Of a DNA stretch of 64,000 nt, positions 62,404 through 64,000 are shown piece after piece; positions within the stretch are counted from its first letter, which is position 1, and the number at the start of each line of letters is the position of its first letter. The notes below the pieces were generated by a model, which worked only from the letters and a program-made list of their open reading frames with translations, searched no databases and was not told where the DNA came from. The DNA lies in contig CAVSCR010000005.1 in the NCBI GenBank assembly GCA_963726575.1, positions 806,001-870,000 on the forward strand, read 5' to 3'. A program made the position numbers and the translations under genes. The stretch is from CAVSCR01 sp963726575 (GTDB lineage Bacteria; Actinomycetota; Actinomycetes; JAHEKZ01).

Positions 62404-64000
62404 CTAGCGCGGCGCGTGGACGGGGCGCCCGGACACGAAGGTCCACTCCACCGTTGCGTCGCCGATCGGCCCAGTCCCCTGCGCGAACAGGTTCTGGTCG
62501 ATCACGGCCAGGTCGGCCCGCTTGCCGACCTCAACCGTGCCCGCCTCGGCCTCGTCGAAGTTGACGTAGGCCGATCCGGCGGTGAACGCGTCGATCGCCT
62601 CGGTCAGCGAAAGGCGCTGCTCGGGAAGGAACGGCGCCGCCTCTCGCAGGCCGGGATCGACCCGGTTGACCGCCACCTCGAGCTCCTCCAGCGGGTTCGG
62701 CGTGGTCACCGACCAGTCACTCCCGAACGCCATCCGGGCCCCGGAGCGCAGCAGGTCGCCGAAGACGTACTGGTACTGGGCGCGTCCCTCGCCGAGCACC
62801 GGGATGATCAGCTCCTCCATCGACGCCTCGGTCTGAGCCCAGTAGGGCTGACAGTTCGCCACAGCCCCCAGTTCGGCGAATCGTGCGACATCGGCCGGGT
62901 CGACGAGCTGCAGGTGCGCGAGGTGGTGCCGGGCGTCGCGCCGACCGTTCGTGGCGATCGCCGCCTCGACGGCGTCGAGGGCGTTGCGAACGGCTCGGTC
63001 ACCCAAGGCGTGCATGTGCACCTGGAACCCCACCGCGTCCAGCGCAGTGACGGCAGCTGCCAGCTCGTCGTGATCGAGGTAGCTGTATCCGACGTTGTCG
63101 CTGTCGTGCCCGTGGGCGTCGCAGTAGGGCTTGATCAGCGCCGCCGTGTAGTTCTCGATGATCCCGTCGGTCATGATCTTGACCGACGTTGGATGGAACG
63201 TCCCGACGCTGCCGCGTTCCCTGCGCGCCTGGAGGTCAGCCACCTGGTCAACGCCGCGGCTGCGCTCCCACCACAACGCGCCGACGACCCGAGCCGTGAG
63301 CCGTCCGTCGGCCGCCAGCGAGCGGTACGCGTCCTCGGTGAACGGGGTGACCCAGGCGTCCTGCCAGCCGGTGATCCCCAGTGAGTGCAGGTACTGCTGG
63401 GCGTTGAGGATCGCGCGTTCCCACTGCTCCCGATCCGGTTCGGGGATGTGGTCGTTGGCGAAGGTGTACGCAGCTCCCTCGTGCAGGGTGCCCATGGGCT
63501 CGCCGGTGGCCGGGTCGCGTTCGATCCGGCCGTCCCAGGGATCCGCCGTCTCCCGCGTGATGTGTCCACGAGCCAACGCCGCCGAGTTGACCCAGGCCGA
63601 GTGGACGTCGCGGTTGAACAAGAACACCGGGCGGTCCGGCACGATCTCGTCGAGGAGTTCCTTGGGCGGGTTGCCCCCCGGGAACAACGGGATGGTCCAG
63701 CCGGATCCGTAGATCCACTCCTTGTCCGGGTTCGCCTTGGCGTACGCAGCGATCCGGTCGAGGTACGCCGGCACCGTGTCGAGGTCGTGCAGGCTGACGT
63801 TGATGCGGAACCGCCCGGCGAACGGGGCATGGATGTGGGAGTCCTGGAACCCCGCCACCACGAGACGACCGGGGAGGGACAGCACCTCTGTGGTGCGACC
63901 GACGTGCTCGCGCAGGTCGGCCGGGTCGTCCGCCACGGCGCGTGATCCGGCCGGCGCTGACGGCGACGGCACGAGCCCAGGGGCGGTGGGGATCGCCGGT
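62404..64000 (-). CDS. Metal-dependent amidohydrolase (YtcJ/amidohydro_3 type), partial and frameshifted
   Basis: The protein runs off the right edge of the window, so its N terminus is missing. The main frame has the amidohydrolase hallmarks: GFQDSHIHAP, a VHMHALGDRAVRNALD segment, HHLAHLQLVDP and ARMAFGSDWSV, with YVNFDEAEAGTVEVGKRADLAVID near the end. At about 63937-63943 the frame is shifted: upstream, the family-like AVAVSAGRIT lies one frame over, and deleting one base joins it to AVADDPADLREHVG. The substrate is unknown. It is convergent with the BNR gene. Confidence 0.8.
   Translation of the reverse strand, partial: PAIPTAPGLVPSPSAPAGSRAVADDPADLREHVGRTTEVLSLPGRLVVAGFQDSHIHAPFAGRFRINVSLHDLDTVPAYLDRIAAYAKANPDKEWIYGSGWTIPLFPGGNPPKELLDEIVPDRPVFLFNRDVHSAWVNSAALARGHITRETADPWDGRIERDPATGEPMGTLHEGAAYTFANDHIPEPDREQWERAILNAQQYLHSLGITGWQDAWVTPFTEDAYRSLAADGRLTARVVGALWWERSRGVDQVADLQARRERGSVGTFHPTSVKIMTDGIIENYTAALIKPYCDAHGHDSDNVGYSYLDHDELAAAVTALDAVGFQVHMHALGDRAVRNALDAVEAAIATNGRRDARHHLAHLQLVDPADVARFAELGAVANCQPYWAQTEASMEELIIPVLGEGRAQYQYVFGDLLRSGARMAFGSDWSVTTPNPLEELEVAVNRVDPGLREAAPFLPEQRLSLTEAIDAFTAGSAYVNFDEAEAGTVEVGKRADLAVIDQNLFAQGTGPIGDATVEWTFVSGRPVHAPR

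Overview
The window is GC-rich DNA from an actinomycete-type bacterium. The evidence is very high GC at third codon positions, frequent GTG and TTG starts, several apparently leaderless genes with a TANNNT box 6-7 bases before the start, and a fatty acid synthesis cluster in the actinobacterial order fasR-fabD-fabH-acpP-fabF-accD with a DUF3145 gene nearby. The homodimeric pyruvate dehydrogenase aceE and Streptomyces-like PHO boxes fit too. I cannot name the genus from sequence alone.

Layout. 0-3.8 kb: aceE and a polyphosphate kinase 2 gene (frameshifted). 3.8-8.3 kb: a zinc-ribbon/adenylate cyclase/AAA regulator and a PHP-domain protein, both on the minus strand, each followed by a copy of a palindromic repeat. 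8.3-14.8 kb: the fatty acid synthesis operon with its PucR-type regulator FasR. 14.9-20.5 kb: a VOC protein, a SigE-family sigma factor with a membrane partner, DUF3145, DUF456, a 41-residue ORF behind a PHO box, a PHO-box-preceded Pit phosphate transporter and a PAC2 protein. 20.6-29.0 kb: envelope and secreted proteins (L,D-transpeptidase, PIG-L deacetylase, RDD membrane protein, frameshifted subtilase). 29.1-34.4 kb: a three-gene redox operon (class II aldolase, glutaredoxin-thioredoxin reductase fusion, SDR), a chemoreceptor and a nucleotide cyclase. 34.5-40.5 kb: a minus-strand run of P-type ATPase, SDR, permease, secreted-repeat lipoprotein and DUF6529 protein. 41-52 kb: a TetM/OtrA-like ribosomal protection GTPase, a small kinase, a subtilase with a GASW repeat tail, a GGDEF-EAL protein, an aldehyde dehydrogenase, a GNAT enzyme, a cupredoxin and a methyltransferase. 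52.6-53.9 kb: a PEP mutase-like gene between a tRNA-CAU gene and a degraded partial copy of that tRNA. 53.9-60.6 kb: a fused urease gamma-beta gene and an unusual urease alpha, convergent with a polyamine ABC transporter operon potA-D-B-C. 60.9-64 kb: a BNR-repeat protein and an amidohydrolase running off the right edge.

Two families of dyad-symmetric intergenic repeats stand out: one at 3.8, 7.1 and 14.8 kb, the other at 33.6, 34.4 and 53.8 kb. Several gene stop codons lie inside or at the edge of these repeats. Four genes carry a frameshift that removing one base would repair, which points to sequencing insertions as much as to biology. The most interesting candidates are the 53-base perfect palindrome with its conserved tail, the urease-like pair that lacks visible accessory genes and sits beside a polyamine importer, the FabD with a degenerate biotinyl-like tail, and the tRNA-flanked segment.
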